NCBI RefSeq assembly: GCF_000346465.2
Contig: NC_034011.1
Location: 6,395,714-6,459,713, forward strand
DNA from: Prunus persica
Lineage: Eukaryota; Streptophyta; Magnoliopsida; Rosales; Rosaceae
Length of the DNA: 64,000 nt
Direction: 5' to 3'
The notes under the pieces: model-generated
Databases searched by the model: none
What the model saw: the letters and a program-made list of their open reading frames with translations, nothing else
What the model was told of the DNA's origin: nothing
Shown: piece by piece, positions 9,371-20,599 of the stretch
Numbering within the stretch: position 1 is the stretch's first letter
How the letters are laid out: each line of letters opens with the position of its first letter
Translations under genes and position numbers: made by a program

Positions 9371-12300
9371 ATGAACTCCTCTGGTAAGAAATCTTGGATC
9401 TCTGGCTGTTTGGTTTTCATCTTCACTTAGTCTTATTGGTGAGCTTATGCTCTCTGACTGTTTGATTCTTGCACTAATTATTGATTTTTTTTTTTTTTTA
9501 TCTAATGCTTTGTGTGGTGTGTGCAGCCGTATTTTGTCTGTTTAATATATTAAGCCGTTTAATTCACATGCCTATATTTATCCCTTTACTATTTTGAGTC
9601 AAATTCCAAAGTGGAATCGAAAGGGAAAAAACTTTATTGAAGTAAAAACTTTATTGAAGCAGGACTTTTATATGTGATGTATTTTCATCTAGCAGTGGAC
9701 TTGTGATAATTTAGCTGCAGGTGACTTATTATTTTTATTATGTTTTTCCTGTCAGCTTGGTGAAATCATTTAAACGTACATCTGATTACTGGCCAATCGA
9801 TATATTTGTCAATCTCTATTTATCCTCATGTAAGTAAATTTTAATCATATTAACAGAGTAGAGTTAAAAAAAATCCAACTGTGCTCTTATACCCTTTTCA
9901 CACTTTCATGCGACTTCTCTTGTTATATGAGACTTGTATTTCATTATTTAGTTGCACTGATTTTGTAATGACCCAAACCTAAAAGTCATTTTTACTTAGT
10001 AATTTATTATGCGGAAAGACAATTTTGCTCTTGCAATAAATTATGAACAAAAAGTTGACTTTTTGACTGAAAAGAAATTTGACAATTCCACATACACCGT
10101 TGCGTAGAGCACGACGCTGTCCCTCTCTCCCTCTCTCTCTCTCTCTCTCTCCCTCTCCCTCTCCCGCTGTCCTCCAGCCGTCACCTTCCAAGCACCATAA
10201 CTCCCTCCACCGACCACCTCCACCCCTGCCGTCGGCGCCAATAGAACCAGCTCGGTTCCGTCTTCAAGCCCCGACCACTCTCCGCTGCCAGCCGTCGCTG
10301 TAGTCGCCGGAATCCGTCCAAAAACGAGTCGGTTTTGTCAAAACTTCCAACCGTTCGTTCTCCTTCAATTCTCCTCCAAATTTGTCGAGTAACGTATGGA
10401 TTTCTACCTATTTTCTGTGCTCTAGCTGATGGTTGGGTAGGTTTGCATTGATTTTCACCGTAGCTAGCTCAGTTTTCAAATTGGAATTCGGCCGACTTTC
10501 GGCCTCCGTGTTCGGCCACTTCCGGTCAGTTTTTGGGGTTGGTCCAAGAACAAAAGTGGTTCCAAATATGGTGTTATACCTAAGATAGGAGTTTGGAGCC
10601 TTGGTTTTGAGATTTTCGGGTGATGCGTAATCGCTTTGGACACCCATCGATGTCGACGCGTGCGGCGGCGCGTGGGCGAGTGTAGTGCAGTGACACTGTG
10701 TCTGGATACCGTTTGAGCCTCGAACGGATTGTGCGATTATCGGGCTCAATACTGTTGAGCCGTTGGATCGTAATCAGTTTTAGATATGTTATTCGAGATA
10801 ATTTTAGAAACGTGTAGGATTCGACGGATTGTGAATCGGAGTCCCGGATACTCCGAAAACGCGAACCCTAGGGCGAGGGTTTAGAAATTATGCGATTACA
10901 GGATTGTGATCAATCCGACCGTCCGATCGACACCAATACCCTCGGGACATGTCCTAAATATATTGGACCTTCTAGCGGCATCCGGATCATATTGTGAGGT
11001 CATGGACCCGTGGGGTTCCGGATTGACTTTTTGTACTTTAGCGCTATTTGAGTCCCAAGATACCGCTAAACTACCCCACGTGGAAGGAAAGCTTTTCTGG
11101 GCATAGGGATTACTTTAAATTGATGCACGTACTTTTAGGAGCCGGGGGTAGGGTTTTTAATTTAATACTATATTGTATTAATAGACTATTATGGTCATTG
11201 AATCAGGCACCGGGGCACCAGTTGACCCGCAGGAGGGATCTTCAAGAGGTCCAGCGAGCTCAGACTATCAGTGAGTGGACTCTTTGTTTTAAGAAATGAA
11301 TTTAAGCAGTTCAGTTTCAGTTATCAGCTGTTTTATTCTATAAAATATTTTATGTTGCATGCTGCCGAGTGAAATTTCCTTTAAAGCTTATAGGAACGGA
11401 TATTCTCGTTAATTATCAGATAAATGGCAGCAGAATTTAAAAGGTTACAGAAAGTGAATTATTCAACAGTTTTGCTTCAGAAACTTTATATTTTCTTCAA
11501 TCACCTTATACCTAGTTATTAAATGTTGCCTTCGGATTATATTTGTTGCCTTCGGTTTAGTCAGCATGCTTGACAGTAGCCCCACGAGTTCCTTGGTACT
11601 CGAACTCGTGTGGAGCGAGTAATGCGGATAAAGATGGACTACGGTTCCCTGAATCCTGCGAGTTACGGCTCAGACTGACCTCGTGTCACTGAGACCTGCG
11701 AATATGTGTCACCCATGGTGATGCAAGGCATTGACGGATATAAGGATTTGACGGAAATAAGGGTACACCTAGGTGATAGTTTTCAACTGTTTTCAAATGT
11801 ATAGTTATATACATGCATTGACTTCAGAAATAAAGAAAATAAGCTAGTTTGTATAACTGTTTTTACAGTGGGGTTAGTATGTTCATATGGTATTTTTTAA
11901 ACTTTGGTTTTGGGTTCACTCATCCTTTTTGTTGTTTTGCGCCCCCAGGTAGTAGACGTGCACAGGAATCCACCACCGGGCCACTTCCCATCTTCCGTGC
12001 CTTTCTTCTGATGTAGGATTTTGTTTTGTAAAAAGATTCACTCTTTTGTAAATTTAGTAGACGCTCTGATGTTTTGTCCTAGATTAAGATTTGAACTGTT
12101 GGAATGTATATATACATATGTTGGCAGCTGGTTGTATATATGTATACTTGTTTGGCAGGTGAAAATGTTTTGGTATTAAGCCAGTTACAAGGGAAACTCT
12201 GCCGGTTTTTTGGTAGAAGTCAACCTTGTTATTTTATCGTGTTTTGTATAGAAGGGCAAATAGGTCATTTGTGCCCGACATTTGCCAGATGTCGGACACG

Positions 12301-13206
12301 CACAGGGTCTGACTCGGATTCCAAAGCGGAATTTGGAACGGGTCCTGTCAGATTTCTCTATTTTTGGTTATTAATTTAAGATTGCTGACTTTGTACATTG
12401 CTGTTTAGTGGTAACAACATTGGTTTCTCTACTCATGGCCTGACTAAACTTAAAATCTTGTCTTATGTTCATTTTAAGCAGTGATGAGTATTAATTTAAA
12501 GGATTTACCAGTGGAGAACAGTTAAAGGATCAGGATACTACTCAGACAAATTTGACTCTTCTTGCTAGTTTGGCTCGGCAGGGAAGAATGTTTCTTAACC
12601 TTTCACTCTCTAAGCTAGAAATTCATGAAGAGGTACGAATCTCTTTGGTTTATTTCATTATTTCACATTTGACTATTTTGGTTTGATCTTCATCAAGATC
12701 TTGCTACCTTCATTTCCATAGTATCTATCATGACACTTTGCCACAGTTTTTTAAGGGCCTTAATATCACAACATGGCATAAAAAATTCTTCACAACAAGC
12801 ATTTCAAACATATTATGGTGCAACAGCAAACCCTTCAATCCGAGCAACCTGTAAGAGTTATGTGGCCTAGCTTAAGATAGTTATAGTTTTACTTTACTAT
12901 CTTTCTTTCTGGGTCTAGAGGGAGAGGGTTAGATGTTGATTTTACACCTTATATGTATGCTTTATTTATGTTGGACAGAGCTTCTAATTTATTTTGTTGC
13001 TAATGATATTTGTTTCTTTATTTCAATAGTGGAATACTGGTTTTGATTGTAATTAATGCATTTTCGTGATACTTTTAGTCACTTTGCCAAATGGAGCATG
13101 AAAATGTCAAATTCCTTAATGCTAAAAGAGATCTCAGTGATGAAAATGTCTCTTCATATGAGAAACAGCCGAAATTTTATGAACAATTGCACCGCGATGT
13201 CTCATT
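9371..13206 (+). pseudogene. Possible captured host gene fragment inside the CACTA element
   Basis: Exon-like pieces with consensus splice sites lie in one orientation: ATG at 9371 followed by a donor at 9384 (ctg|gtaag); 12517-12632 open in the frame reading EQLKDQDTTQTNLTLLASLA and ending gaag|gtacg; a piece at about 12747-12849 ending acct|gtaag; and 13079-13206 reading CQMEHENVKFLNAKRDLSDE and ending tcatt|gtaag. The first two join in frame if the acceptor is at 12516. The frames are hydrophilic and low in stops, unlike the surrounding AT-rich DNA. I do not recognise the protein. The pattern fits transposon gene capture, but the CACTA's own degenerate gene is an alternative. Confidence 0.45.
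9964..12350. mobile_element. Gypsy-type solo LTR, 2.4 kb
   Basis: A 2387-bp sequence begins TGTAATGACC and ends GGTCCTGTCA (TG...CA), flanked by a perfect 5-bp target duplication GATTT at 9959-9963 and 12351-12355. The length and character (CT microsatellite near 10121-10162, GC-richer body, 'gcgcccccaggtag' near 11939) recall long LTRs of plant Gypsy chromoviruses, but that lineage call is from memory. No internal domain, primer site or second LTR is present, so it is a solo LTR left by recombination. Confidence 0.85.
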
Positions 13207-13578
13207 GTAAGTTGCTTTACATTTTTGCCACCATTTCTTTTCATTTTTTAATTCATGAGTTGGTAGGTCAGTAATTTAATCACGTGACACACTTTTAGTG
13301 ACCAAAAATGTGTTTCAGTGATGAAATTGTAAGCTATTTAGTGACCAAAGTTGAAGTCACTAATAGCTTTTTCGTTAAGTGACCAAACAGAGCAACTGAC
13401 TAATTCTTTGGGTTGTAATGACCAATACTTGTAGTTGGTAACTAAATAGAATTTGTAACGAGCTTCTAGTGACCACCCAGTGACCACCAATATTTGGACA
13501 CTGATTGTATTTAGTGACCAAAAGCGATACTTTTTGTGACCAATTTGTTGGCCACTAATAAACGTTTTTCTTGTAGTG

Positions 13579-13699
13579 AGCACCATGCATATATGTTGAT
13601 AATCTTTCAGCCATCTATATGGCTGCCAACCCTATCTTCCATGCTCGCTCTCGTCATATCGAGATCGGCTATCACTTTGTTCGTGAATTAGTTGCTTGA
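13579..13699 (+). pseudogene. Copia RNase H fragment, copy 2, downstream part
   Basis: Continuation of 8386-8665 after the CACTA element, reading through [20 protein letters not shown] and [14 protein letters not shown] to a TGA. It has a single NPIFHAR unit, whereas copy 1 has two, so the 21-bp duplication arose in copy 1 after the segment duplicated. Confidence 0.8.
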
Positions 13700-14094
13700 T
13701 TTCAGCTTCACTTAGGAGATAAAAAGACATCAAATTTTTTTAATTTTTGAATACGAGGCTGTTTGGAGGATGCTTCGACCAAGCAAACAAGAAAAGAATA
13801 AGGAAACATGGTAGGGGAAAGAAAAAGTAAGGAATTAAAAGAGAAAAAACAAACAAGTTAGGGAAGAGATAAATTCTATTCGTGTTGATTGGCAAGTGTG
13901 TGTTTGTTGTCGTCGTGGTGCCTGAATTGACTTACAAGCATTCTTCATCAGCCTCAACATTACAAAATTATCTGGGGAGAATGAGAATGACTACAACAAT
14001 TCCCAACACTACCTTGCTATCATTCGCATTAAAAGATTTATTCCTTTTCCCTTTCTTTTTTCTTCCATTAGAAATCCATTTCTAGAGCAAACAA

Positions 14095-14766
14095 ATGGCT
14101 GAAGCACTTATTTCCGTGCTCCTAGAACAGTTGGCCTCAATCATTCAAAAAACAAGTAGAACAAGAGGTCAGACTAGTTGTTGATGTTAAGAAAGAAGTG
14201 GCAAAACTCACCAGCAATTTCAAAGCGATTCAAGTTGTGCTCGAGAATGCAGAGGAGAGGCAAATGAAAGAGGTGGACGTGAGATACTGGCTGGATAGTT
14301 TGAAGGATGTATCCTACGAGATGGATGACGTGTTGGATGAGTGGAGTACTGAAATCCTGAAACAACATATTCAGAAAGAAGAAGCTGGTAATGCTAGTAG
14401 TACTAGTACTACCAAGAAGGTATGTTTCTACATTCTTGCCCCTTGGTTTTGTTTTGGCCAAGTCAGTCAAGTAATTCTTCGTCGTGACATTGCTATGAAG
14501 ATAAAACAACTAAATGAAAGATTAGCTCTGATTGCTAGTGAAAGGCAAAACTATAACTTTCAATACATGAAAAGAGGAATTGAAGAAATTGAACGACAAA
14601 AAAGTTCTTCTTTCGTTGATAAGACATTTGGTCGAGTCGACGAAAAAGAAATATTAGTAAAAAAGTTGCTGAGTGTGAGTGGTCAAGGAGGGGCAACCTG
14701 CCTTGTCATCCCTATTATAGGGATGGGAGGAATTGGCAAGACAACTCTTGCCCAACTTGCCTATAA
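14095..14766 (+). pseudogene. CC-NBS-LRR resistance gene copy 2, CC domain to P-loop
   Basis: This is the 5' part of a CNL intracellular immune receptor. The start MAEALISVLLEQLASII is followed by an extra A in an A-run near 14146-14151 (six A's, five in copy 1) that shifts the frame. The correct frame from 14198 runs FKAIQVVLENAEERQ, YWLDSLKDVSYEMDDVLDEW, a linker, VDKTFGRVDEKEILVKKLL, and a complete P-loop GMGGIGKTTLAQLAY. A Harbinger MITE interrupts at 14767 directly after the P-loop Tyr codon. The gene resumes at 15516. Confidence 0.9.
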
Positions 14767-15515
14767 GAGCAAGTCCAGCGGTAGAGGCTGGCCCAGGCAA
14801 AAGGCAAAAAGGAGCCCGAGTCCAGCTCCAGCGCAAGCAATCCAGCCCGGGCAAGCTGCGGGTCCCACGAGCCCGGGCAGGCCCAAGGGCGAAATCAGAC
14901 TGGGCTCGAGCCCGAGTTGAGCTGACGTCACGATGACGTCAGCGCACTAAAATCAAATTATGTCAGCTCCAACGGCTACTGCCACGTGTCGTCACCGGGT
15001 GGCTCCGATTGGATTTTTTTCAGAAATCCTACGGTTCTCATTTTTTTGGCCAAAAAAATTTAAAAAAATCCAAAAAAATTCGAAAAAATTCTGAAATTTT
15101 TTTTAAAAAAATACCAAAAATGTATGTATTTTTTCCCTATAAATACCTAACCATTTTATCTACTTTCAACACCAAATCTTCATACAATTTCTTCTCCATA
15201 CAATATTTTCTACTCTCCACTCACATAATTCATTTTCCACACCAAATCTTTTTATCTGGAATAAGACACGTGGCAACCGAGATTCACATCCGAAAATCTT
15301 ATCCGAAAATTTAATTAAAAAGATTATCAAAATTAATGATTTAAAATATAAAAAAATAGGAAATAAAGTACAATGAATAGTAATTGCCCTAGACTTTGCC
15401 CTTGTGGGTGGAACCACAAATGGCAAGGCTGACACTATTCACGTGAATAGTGTCAGCCCTTGCTTGCCCTAGCTTGCCCTTGCCTTAGACTTTGCCCTAA
15501 GGGGTGGAGTTGCTC
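14767..15515 (+). mobile_element. PIF/Harbinger MITE inserted in the NLR
   Basis: Ends GAGCAAGTCCAGCG and GGGTGGAGTTGCTC are flanked by the 3-bp target duplication TAA (14764-14766 and 15516-15518), the Harbinger hallmark. Its left 480 bp match the left end of the autonomous element at 34890, and its right 265 bp match the right end of that element (about 38845-39111). Both genes are deleted, with the fusion point near 15247-15252. It is thus an internal-deletion derivative of that family. The 35-kb element's large hairpin is also missing. Confidence 0.9.
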
Positions 15516-17233
15516 TAATGATGAAAAGGTTCAAGCCCATTTCGATAATAAAATATGGGTCTGTGTGTCAGATCCTTTTGATTAGATTAAAATTGCCAAA
15601 GCCATCATTGATGGTCTGAAAAAAGGGAATTCCCCAGCTTCAAATGAGTTGCAAATTCTCTTGCAATTTATACATGAGTCCGTTAAGGGCAAGAAGTTTT
15701 TTCTTGTCCTAGATGATGTGTGGAACCAAGACTATAGAAAGTGGGAACAATTAAAGCTACCTTTACAAAACGGGGCTATGGGTAGTAGAATATTGGTGAC
15801 CACACGAAAAGAGGAAGTTGCGAGGATGGTGGGAGCATCCACTGATATGATCAATTTGAAGGTGTTGAGGGAAGAAAATTGTTGGGTATTGTTCTATCAC
15901 ATTGCACTGGCTGATAGAGAAAAAAATGAGTCTAAAGGGTTAGAATTTATTGGCAAAGAGATTGTAAAAAAGTGTAAAGGTCTGTCTCTTGCTGCTAAGG
16001 CATTGGGTGGTCTCATGCGCTACAAGGAAACGAGGAAACAATGGGAAGATGTTTTGAATAGTAAGATATCGAATGTAGACGAGATTGAGGAACAAGTTTT
16101 CCAACCTCTATTATTAAGTTATTATGATTTGACCCCGACAATCAAACGTTGTCTTTTGTATTGTGTTATTTTCCCAAAAGATTATAACATTGTCAAAGAT
16201 GAGTTGATTGAGTTGTGGATGACACAAAATTTTCTTAATTCAATCATAAACAAAGAAAAAGAAGCGGTATGCGAAATGTACTTTGATAACTTAGTAATGC
16301 GCTCTTTCTTTCAAGAATTTGAGAAAGATGATCTTGGAAATATAACGGGGTGCAAGATGCATGATGTTATGCATGACTTTCTACAATTTCTAACTGAGAA
16401 TGAATGCTTTGTTTTGGAGGCTGAGGGTGGTAATAATAATAAGACAATAATGGAGTTTAATGGAGATAATAAGGTTCGTCATTTGACATTAATGTTTGCA
16501 CCCGAAGGTCCACTAATTCCAAGTTCCTTGTGCAACTCAAAGATTACTAGTTTTGGTCGAGAGTTAATTTCACAAGTAAAATGCCTTAGAACGTTGAATC
16601 TGAGTCGTAACTCCTTGGAAAAAGTTCCAAATGAGGTTGGAGAATTGGCACATTTGAGGTATTTTGATTTATCTTATAATGTTGGTTTGATGAAATTGCC
16701 TGACACCGTGTGTAATTTAATCAATCTGCAAACCTTGAGACTCATTAGCTGCTGGGCACTTGAAAGATTACCTGAAGGCATGGGAAAGCTGATTAACTTG
16801 CAGCATCTTCATGTTATGAATTGTTATAATCTAAAGTTGCCCAAGGAGATCGCAAGGTTAACAAGTCTACGAACGCTAGAATACATTCGCATCCACGGCG
16901 ATGATGACGTTGATAACAACAAAGAAGCATTATTCGAGTTAAGTGATTTGATAAACATGGACCAGCTTCGTGGGAGTTTTCTAATAGAATTTAAGAAGGA
17001 TCTGAAGGATGCGAGGCAAGCCGAGAAAGCGCATTTGGTGAACAAAAATTGCCTTGTCAGTCTGGAATTGAGTTTCTTCTCTGACATGTGGCAGTCCAAT
17101 CCCATCCACGAAGAAACACTAAATGCCTTACAACCATTTCCAAATCTGGAATCCTTATCTATCCTAAGATACAATAGCACCATACTTCAGCCCCATTGGA
17201 TGACGTCGTTAAACAAATTGAGAAGCCTTCAAC
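15516..17233 (+). pseudogene. CC-NBS-LRR resistance gene copy 2, NB-ARC and first LRRs
   Basis: After the MITE the frame resumes NDEKVQAHFDNKIWVCVSDP, then meets a TAG at 15583-15585. From 15586 to 17233 the frame is open with Walker B/kinase 2 FFLVLDDVW, RNBS-B GSRILVTTRKE, a degenerate GLPL (KGLSLAAKALGG), RNBS-D CLLYCVIFPKDY, the MHD motif CKMHDVMHDF (about 16351) and leucine-rich repeats such as LRTLNLSRNSLEKVP, LRYFDLSYN, LQTLRLISC and LQHLHVMNC. The Trp of LDDVW supports a CC-type NLR. The coding sequence then runs into an LTR retrotransposon at 17234, which supplies a stop at 17239. Confidence 0.9.
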
Positions 17234-17691
17234 TGTTGTAAAAGAATAAACATGTGGAGCCCACTAACTATTCATTACTGTTCATTACTGTTCATTTGGC
17301 GGCTTGATAGAGTTTTCATTACTGTTCATTTGGCGGCTTTGATAGAGTTTGTCTGTCACGGGTGAACAGTGATGAATAGTGATGAATAGTGATTATTTCA
17401 GCCTATAAATAAGAAGAGAAACGGAAAGAAGAAGAGAAGAAAAAAGGAGAAAGGAAGAGAAGGAAGAAAGAGGAAAGAGAGAGCAGAGAGAAATTCTCCT
17501 AGAGAGAAAATTCAGTGAGCCACATATATTGTAAACACTAAACTTGTAGCCCTATTATTTTACATAGTGGAAAAGTTACTGCTGCTGCTCTCCGAGGACG
17601 TAGGCATAGCCGAACCTCGTTAAATGCTGTGTCTCATCTACTTTACGTGCAGCTCTGAATTATCACACATATCCCAGGTTATTTTATAACA
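17234..17691 (+). mobile_element. 5' LTR of the coding-poor element
   Basis: Begins TGTTGTAAAAGAATAAAC, ends TTATTTTATAACA. A TATA box (TATAAATAAG) is at 17404-17413, followed by a purine-rich AGAAGA tract. The first bases create the stop codon that ends the upstream NLR frame. Confidence 0.9.
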
Positions 17692-18470
17692 CGTTATCAG
17701 CACGAGAAGCTCTCAGGTATAATTTTTGTGCTGCACTATTATTTATAATACTAACCATTATGTTGATGTAAAGAAGAAAAGCCAACGCATCTAGCTTTCT
17801 ACTAATATATATATATATGAAAAGTTGATGGTAATATAATATACTATATTTATCTGCTTTTCTATTACTAACCATTAACAAAAATGGACCCTTGGTAATA
17901 CTAAACATATTATCAGTGGGAGACCGTTACTAATACTAACAATTTAATTTATGAATTTAAATTACCGCACATTTACATTTATTTAAAAGGGTGGTGCGGG
18001 TTTATCGTCCACGCCTTTACGTTCATTTAAAAGTATGGAGCAGAATTAGTGCCCATACACGCACGTTTAATTTATGAATTTAAATTACCGCACATTTACA
18101 TTTATTTAAAAGGGTGGTGCGGGTTTATCGTCCACGCCTTTACTTTTATTTAAAGTGTGGTGCGGGTTTTATCGTCCATACCAGTAATTTATTTACCAGC
18201 AATTTATTTTATGGACTAAATGTGCTGTATGATGATTTTTTTTATAGTATGCAGATCAGGACCAGCAATTCCTTGATCCTCATCATACAATTACATCAGG
18301 ACTTGAAGATCCTTGATGATGATATTGATATGAGAGCTGGCAGTCTCTCCGGTACTATACTTGTAAACATGTGATTGGACTTAAAGGTCCTTGATCCCTG
18401 ACATGTGAATAAGGACCTGGGGTTCCTTAATGATGTAATAGTACCGTATTGGTTCATAGTGCCGTACACA

Positions 18471-18895
18471 TGGATGATAACTGTACTGGCAGATGTACTG
18501 TACACATGAATAGATATGTATTCATGACTTGATGAACAGTACTATTCACATGAATAGTGACGTATGCATAAATATGAGCCATGGATGATAACTGTACTGG
18601 CAGATGTACTGTACACATGAATAGATATGTATTCATGACTTGATGAACAGTACTATTCACATGAATAGTGACGTATGCATAAATATGAACCATTTTGGGT
18701 AAACCGTCACTATATACAAAAGGGAACCTGCAGTTTCATGGTGCCGTACACATTGATGATAACTGTACTGGCAGATGAATAGATACGTATTCATGACTTG
18801 ATGAATAGTACTATTCACATGAATAGTGACGTATGCATAAATATGAACCATTTTGGGTAAACCGTCACTATATACAAAAGGGAACCTGCAGTTCC
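18471..18895. repeat. Tandem repeats in the element interior
   Basis: A 111-bp unit starting tggatgataactgtactgg occurs at 18471 and 18582 and, in shorter and diverged form, from about 18753. The phrase accattttgggtaaaccgtc recurs at about 18690 and 18846. The units contain smaller inverted pieces (attcacatgaatagtg). They may help distinguish individual insertions. Confidence 0.75.
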
Positions 18896-19687
18896 TTAAA
18901 CTCATGGATGAGAAATTAAATGAGATGCCAGAAGTTCCTCAAAATATGGACAATTATGTAAGGGCTTGAAGTCCCGGAATATGTACAGAAAATTGTAAAA
19001 ATGTCCATACCATGAGAATATGTGGCTTTGGCCTGAAGTTCAAAATTTAAGAGTATTGAGAACCTGAAGTTCCAACAATTAAATGGACAACCCTTGAGGT
19101 ATTATTGCAAATTGTGGTACACCACATATTTCTTTGGCATAAGAAGATGATGAATTTAATAAAGTTCGATTCTGTTATAATCGACACCTCAAGGAAGAAA
19201 TATATTTTGTGAATTCCGGTTGTTAAGAATACACCGCGAAATGAATAATATCAATATAAACCTCAAATAATGAATTGAGGCTCCCCACATATTTTATTAT
19301 ACCTGGGCCGGAAGCCCATGGATCCAAATATATGAGAGATCCTGAACTTGAAGTTGTGGGTATATAGTAGTTAATGCTCTTCACTACTATATTGCGATAT
19401 TATCGTGGCTTTTACTCAATTCATATTTCATGTCCATTTGAAAAGGGCAAATAAATTCTGAGTTTGTGCCCAGGCCAAAAGTTCCGAGCTACCATGCAAT
19501 TTGGGAGAGACAATGTGGTTATTTGAACCTATAAGGCACAAGGTTCCAAACCGTCATTTTGAAAAGACGTAAAAACCACAGGTGCAAGTTTAAGAATGTG
19601 CGCAATTATTATTACAGAAACATACAACAGATAGATTTTTTCCACCTGCAATGAAGGTGCAGGCCCTGTAAAATCTATAAAATTACA

Positions 19688-20239
19688 TTATGTTCTGGAA
19701 GCCTCTGAAGGAAGAGGACGGCGCCTCTTAAGCTTAGCCATGAGCTTCTCGTGGTCTCCCAAAATTCTTTCATTGGAGACCTGCAGCATGTCTAGCCTTC
19801 TCAGTGTATCAACTGAGTACGAACTCACCAGTTTCAACAAGGAATTATTCTCTCCTTTAAGTTTCTCAACCTCCTGTTGAGACTCATGAAGCATTCTTTG
19901 GAGAGACGAATTTTCAGTTGTCAGCTTCTCAACCTCGTTTGCTCTAACACGCAAACGATCAGCCATGTTAGAAACAGAAACAGCACTCTGAATGCTAAAA
20001 GCCATTGAGTCATCCATAGCCTCTTCCTCAGACCTCCCTGTTAACAGCATTTCATCCATTGGAGTAATGAAATTCCTAGCTACTATGACAGCAGTAGCAT
20101 CATTCATCATCACAGAATCATTAACTGTGAGATGACGATTTTGGGATACAAAGGATGGACGCCAAACTTTGGCGTCACTGTTTGCTGTTGGAGCATCATT
20201 TAAATTGAAATAATTTGGGCAGGAAGAAGAGGAAGCCAT
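19688..20239 (-). CDS. Antisense coiled-coil protein carried by the LTR element
   Basis: An intact 183-residue ORF lies on the strand opposite to the element. The N-terminus MASSSSCPNYFNLNDAP is polar, followed by VWRPSFVSQNRHLTVNDSVM. From about residue 90 there are heptad-like leucines and charged residues (VEKLTTENSSLQRML, EVEKLKGENNSLLKLV), a strong coiled coil, ending in a basic tail KLKRRRPLPSEASRT. No signal peptide or membrane segment is seen. I recall similar unnamed coiled-coil proteins from many plant genome annotations, apparently repeat-borne, but know no function. The absence of stops in an element with near-identical LTRs may reflect youth or selection. TATA-like and G-box sequences lie upstream on the same strand. 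Confidence 0.7.
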   Translation of the reverse strand: MASSSSCPNYFNLNDAPTANSDAKVWRPSFVSQNRHLTVNDSVMMNDATAVIVARNFITPMDEMLLTGRSEEEAMDDSMAFSIQSAVSVSNMADRLRVRANEVEKLTTENSSLQRMLHESQQEVEKLKGENNSLLKLVSSYSVDTLRRLDMLQVSNERILGDHEKLMAKLKRRRPLPSEASRT

Positions 20240-20339
20240 TTTTGAGAAGGTTTCGAAGAAAGTCTTAGGAAAACTAAAGTTTCAGAAAATGAAGAAATTT
20301 GAGTTGAAACGCAGTTGCTCCAATCAAGTTTTACAAAGG

Positions 20340-20445
20340 CCATATCTATAGGAGGAAATATGGCTACTGTTTTTCAGGACCCCAATATCTTCTCGAATCC
20401 CCATATTATCTTTTTCTTTCCTAGAGTCCAAAACTTCACGTGGCC
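20340..20445 (-). promoter_or_regulatory. Possible promoter of the antisense ORF
   Basis: On the minus strand CCTATAGATATGG (about 20341-20353) lies about 105 bases upstream of the antisense ATG, and a G-box, CACGTG, is present at about 20437-20442. Position and orientation suit a promoter; sequence alone cannot show it is used. Confidence 0.35.
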
Positions 20446-20599
20446 TCTAATAATGCATGTCGGCACTTTCGGCGTTTTCAAGCATTATTTTCAAAGCCGA
20501 TCTTGCTTTACGGATTTCACGGAGCTACTTTTTCAAAAGCATCCCGAGAATCTCGCACTTTTTCAACAGCATCCCGAGAATCTCGCAATTTTCCTATAG

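Larger units (their letters stand above)
8666..13578. mobile_element. Complete CACTA element with target duplication
   Basis: Termini are perfect 14-bp inverted repeats, CACTACAAGAAAAA at 8666 and TTTTTCTTGTAGTG ending 13578. The 3-bp target duplication AGC lies at 8663-8665 and 13579-13581. Subterminal copies of TAGTGACCAAA / TTTGGTCACTA fill 13290-13550 and 8690-8860. The paralogous site in copy 1 (about 2214-2218, ttcagcaccatgc) is uninterrupted, proving insertion. No CACTA transposase is recognisable, so it is non-autonomous. A Gypsy solo LTR (9964-12350) is nested inside; without it the element is about 2.5 kb. Confidence 0.92.

Noticed and set aside
9979..10303. Overlapping ORFs of 66-74 codons on both strands
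   Set aside because: They are generated by the CT/GA microsatellite of the Gypsy solo LTR and have no domain.
12351..12420. Right end of the Gypsy LTR at ggtaacaaca near 12409
   Set aside because: No matching target duplication there, while the end at 12350 gives a perfect GATTT pair.
18471..18895. CRISPR-like array
   Set aside because: Repeat units are 111 bp and contiguous with no unique spacers; plant retroelement tandem repeat.
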